DNA of 17,976 bases from an uncultured Bacteroidota bacterium (GTDB taxonomy: Bacteria; Bacteroidota; Bacteroidia; NS11-12g; UBA955), in NCBI GenBank assembly GCA_903879775.1, contig CAIRMY010000108.1, forward strand, positions 1-17,976, written 5' to 3'. Position numbers and translations under genes: made by a program. Positions within the stretch are counted from its first letter, which is position 1; each line of letters begins with the position of its first letter. The notes beneath the pieces are model-generated. The model was given only the letters and a program-made list of their open reading frames with translations, did no database searches and was not told the DNA's origin. Shown here in pieces: positions 17,013-17,976 of the stretch.

Positions 17013-17976
17013 ATGTACTCTAGACAGAAACTAGTTTTGTTGCTCATCGGGATCATGTGTTTATTGCAAAAAACAACTGCTCAAAATCCAATATTCCGAC
17101 AACTTTACACTCATAGATACCTTACAAATCCTGCTTTAGTTGGAAATGGTTCATTAGAAGGAATATCGATCAATCGAATTGCGTCTGGTACAAAAGCTCA
17201 ATGGTTGAGCTTAGATAGCAGATTGGTCACTCAAACATTATCTTTTGATGCTCCGGTGAATGCCAATAACTCTTCGTGGGGTATTGGAGCATTCCTAACA
17301 GACCTTCATTCTGGCGGTGGCGAAAAATCGAAATATTCTCATTTTTCAGGGACATTATCTTACGCATACAATATCCCTCTAAAGAAAATAAATTTAAAAT
17401 TTGGACTTTCAGCGCAGTATTCTTCAATTTCATTTGGGGCTGATCAATTTGACTGGGAAGATCAAATTAATGAAAATATGACAGGTTTTGTAAAACCAAC
17501 TGCGGAATTACAAAGTCGTCTCACTAAAAATGTTGTACATGCTTCTGTTGGTGCTTTGGCATATAATAAAAAAGGATTCTTTGGTGTAGCCTTACACAAT
17601 GTAAATGAACCATCAATTTCCTTTTTTGACAACTCCGACCAAAAGATTGAAAGAAAAATTTTAGTCCATGGTGGTATCGTGCTGAACAAATTAATTAGAA
17701 ATGCCGTTGTAACGCCAAACTTTTCATATTCGATTCAAGGTAATGTTGCGGCGCAAAATTTTTCAACCAATGTAAAGCTTTCAAATATTCAATTTGCAAT
17801 AGGGGCTCAACATATCAAGGCATACGGAAATGAAGCGTGGTCGATGAATAATTATTTAGGATTTAGATACGATAAATATTTTATTGGTTACAGTAATGAA
17901 TGGAACTTGAATTTTAATTTTGGTTCAATTCCTGTAACCCATGAAGTGTCAATCATGATCCTATTGAATAGAAAAG
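17013..17976 (+). CDS. Second PorP/SprF-family type IX secretion protein (3' truncated by window end)
   Basis: An open frame of 321 codons from ATG 17013 that reaches the right edge without a stop. The signal peptide is clear: MYSRQK, hydrophobic LVLLLIGIMCLL, cleavage near TTA/QNP (residue 23). The family signature follows: FRQLYTHRYLTNPALVGNG (NPA at 39-41), then INRIASGTKAQWLSLDSR and a WGIGAFLTDL strand. The remainder alternates as barrel strands, and the last residues visible (HEVSIMILLNRK) resemble a terminal strand, so probably only a few codons are missing. It is only distantly similar to the PorP/SprF encoded in the operon (NPALVG against NPAYNG). It is transcribed divergently from the PKD cargo gene and may be that protein's dedicated partner, though it could also serve genes beyond the window. 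Confidence 0.9.
   Translation, partial: MYSRQKLVLLLIGIMCLLQKTTAQNPIFRQLYTHRYLTNPALVGNGSLEGISINRIASGTKAQWLSLDSRLVTQTLSFDAPVNANNSSWGIGAFLTDLHSGGGEKSKYSHFSGTLSYAYNIPLKKINLKFGLSAQYSSISFGADQFDWEDQINENMTGFVKPTAELQSRLTKNVVHASVGALAYNKKGFFGVALHNVNEPSISFFDNSDQKIERKILVHGGIVLNKLIRNAVVTPNFSYSIQGNVAAQNFSTNVKLSNIQFAIGAQHIKAYGNEAWSMNNYLGFRYDKYFIGYSNEWNLNFNFGSIPVTHEVSIMILLNRK

Noticed and set aside
17227..17689. Two minus-strand open frames of 68 and 75 codons
   Set aside because: Both lie antisense to the second PorP/SprF gene, whose signal peptide and NPA motif are clear.

Overview
The window looks like a piece of an AT-rich Bacteroidota chromosome. The evidence is the combination of type IX secretion system (T9SS) hallmarks: two giant secreted proteins ending in gliding-motility-associated (type B) C-terminal sorting domains, PorP/SprF-family outer-membrane proteins, and an OmpA-like lipoprotein/periplasmic protein with PD40-type motifs. 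A TAnnTTTG-type promoter motif and the absence of strong Shine-Dalgarno sequences fit the same phylum. Genus cannot be decided from the sequence.

Layout. (1) Positions 3-302, plus strand: the 3' end of an Ala/Pro/Gly-rich gene of unknown function, followed by a strong intrinsic terminator nested inside a second perfect inverted repeat. (2) Positions about 367-697: no gene. This stretch holds a GTTAGAA-rich degenerate nonamer array, a 48-bp direct repeat with a 69-bp period, and three imperfect units of about 34 bp. (3) Positions 698-16896, minus strand: five tightly packed genes that read as one operon of about 16.2 kb. In transcription order they are a 2240-aa PKD-array protein, a 2021-aa SprB/HYR-like/TSP3 protein, a PorP/SprF protein, a 627-aa OmpA-family protein and a 180-aa probable small outer-membrane protein. 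The first three are joined by ATGA stop/start overlaps; the other gaps are 5 and 14 bp. (4) Positions 16897-17012: an AT-rich divergent intergenic region. (5) Positions 17013-17976, plus strand: a second PorP/SprF-family gene that runs off the end of the window.

How it works together (inference from family knowledge): the two giant proteins carry Sec signal peptides and type B sorting domains, so they should be exported through the T9SS and displayed on the surface as long, disulfide- and calcium-stabilised stalks. PorP/SprF proteins are the known partners of type B cargo (SprF is needed for SprB in Flavobacterium johnsoniae). The OmpA-like protein would anchor the assembly to peptidoglycan. 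Two cargo genes beside two PorP/SprF genes suggest one dedicated partner per cargo. The likely role is adhesion, gliding or cell-cell contact; no enzyme domain is visible in either giant protein.
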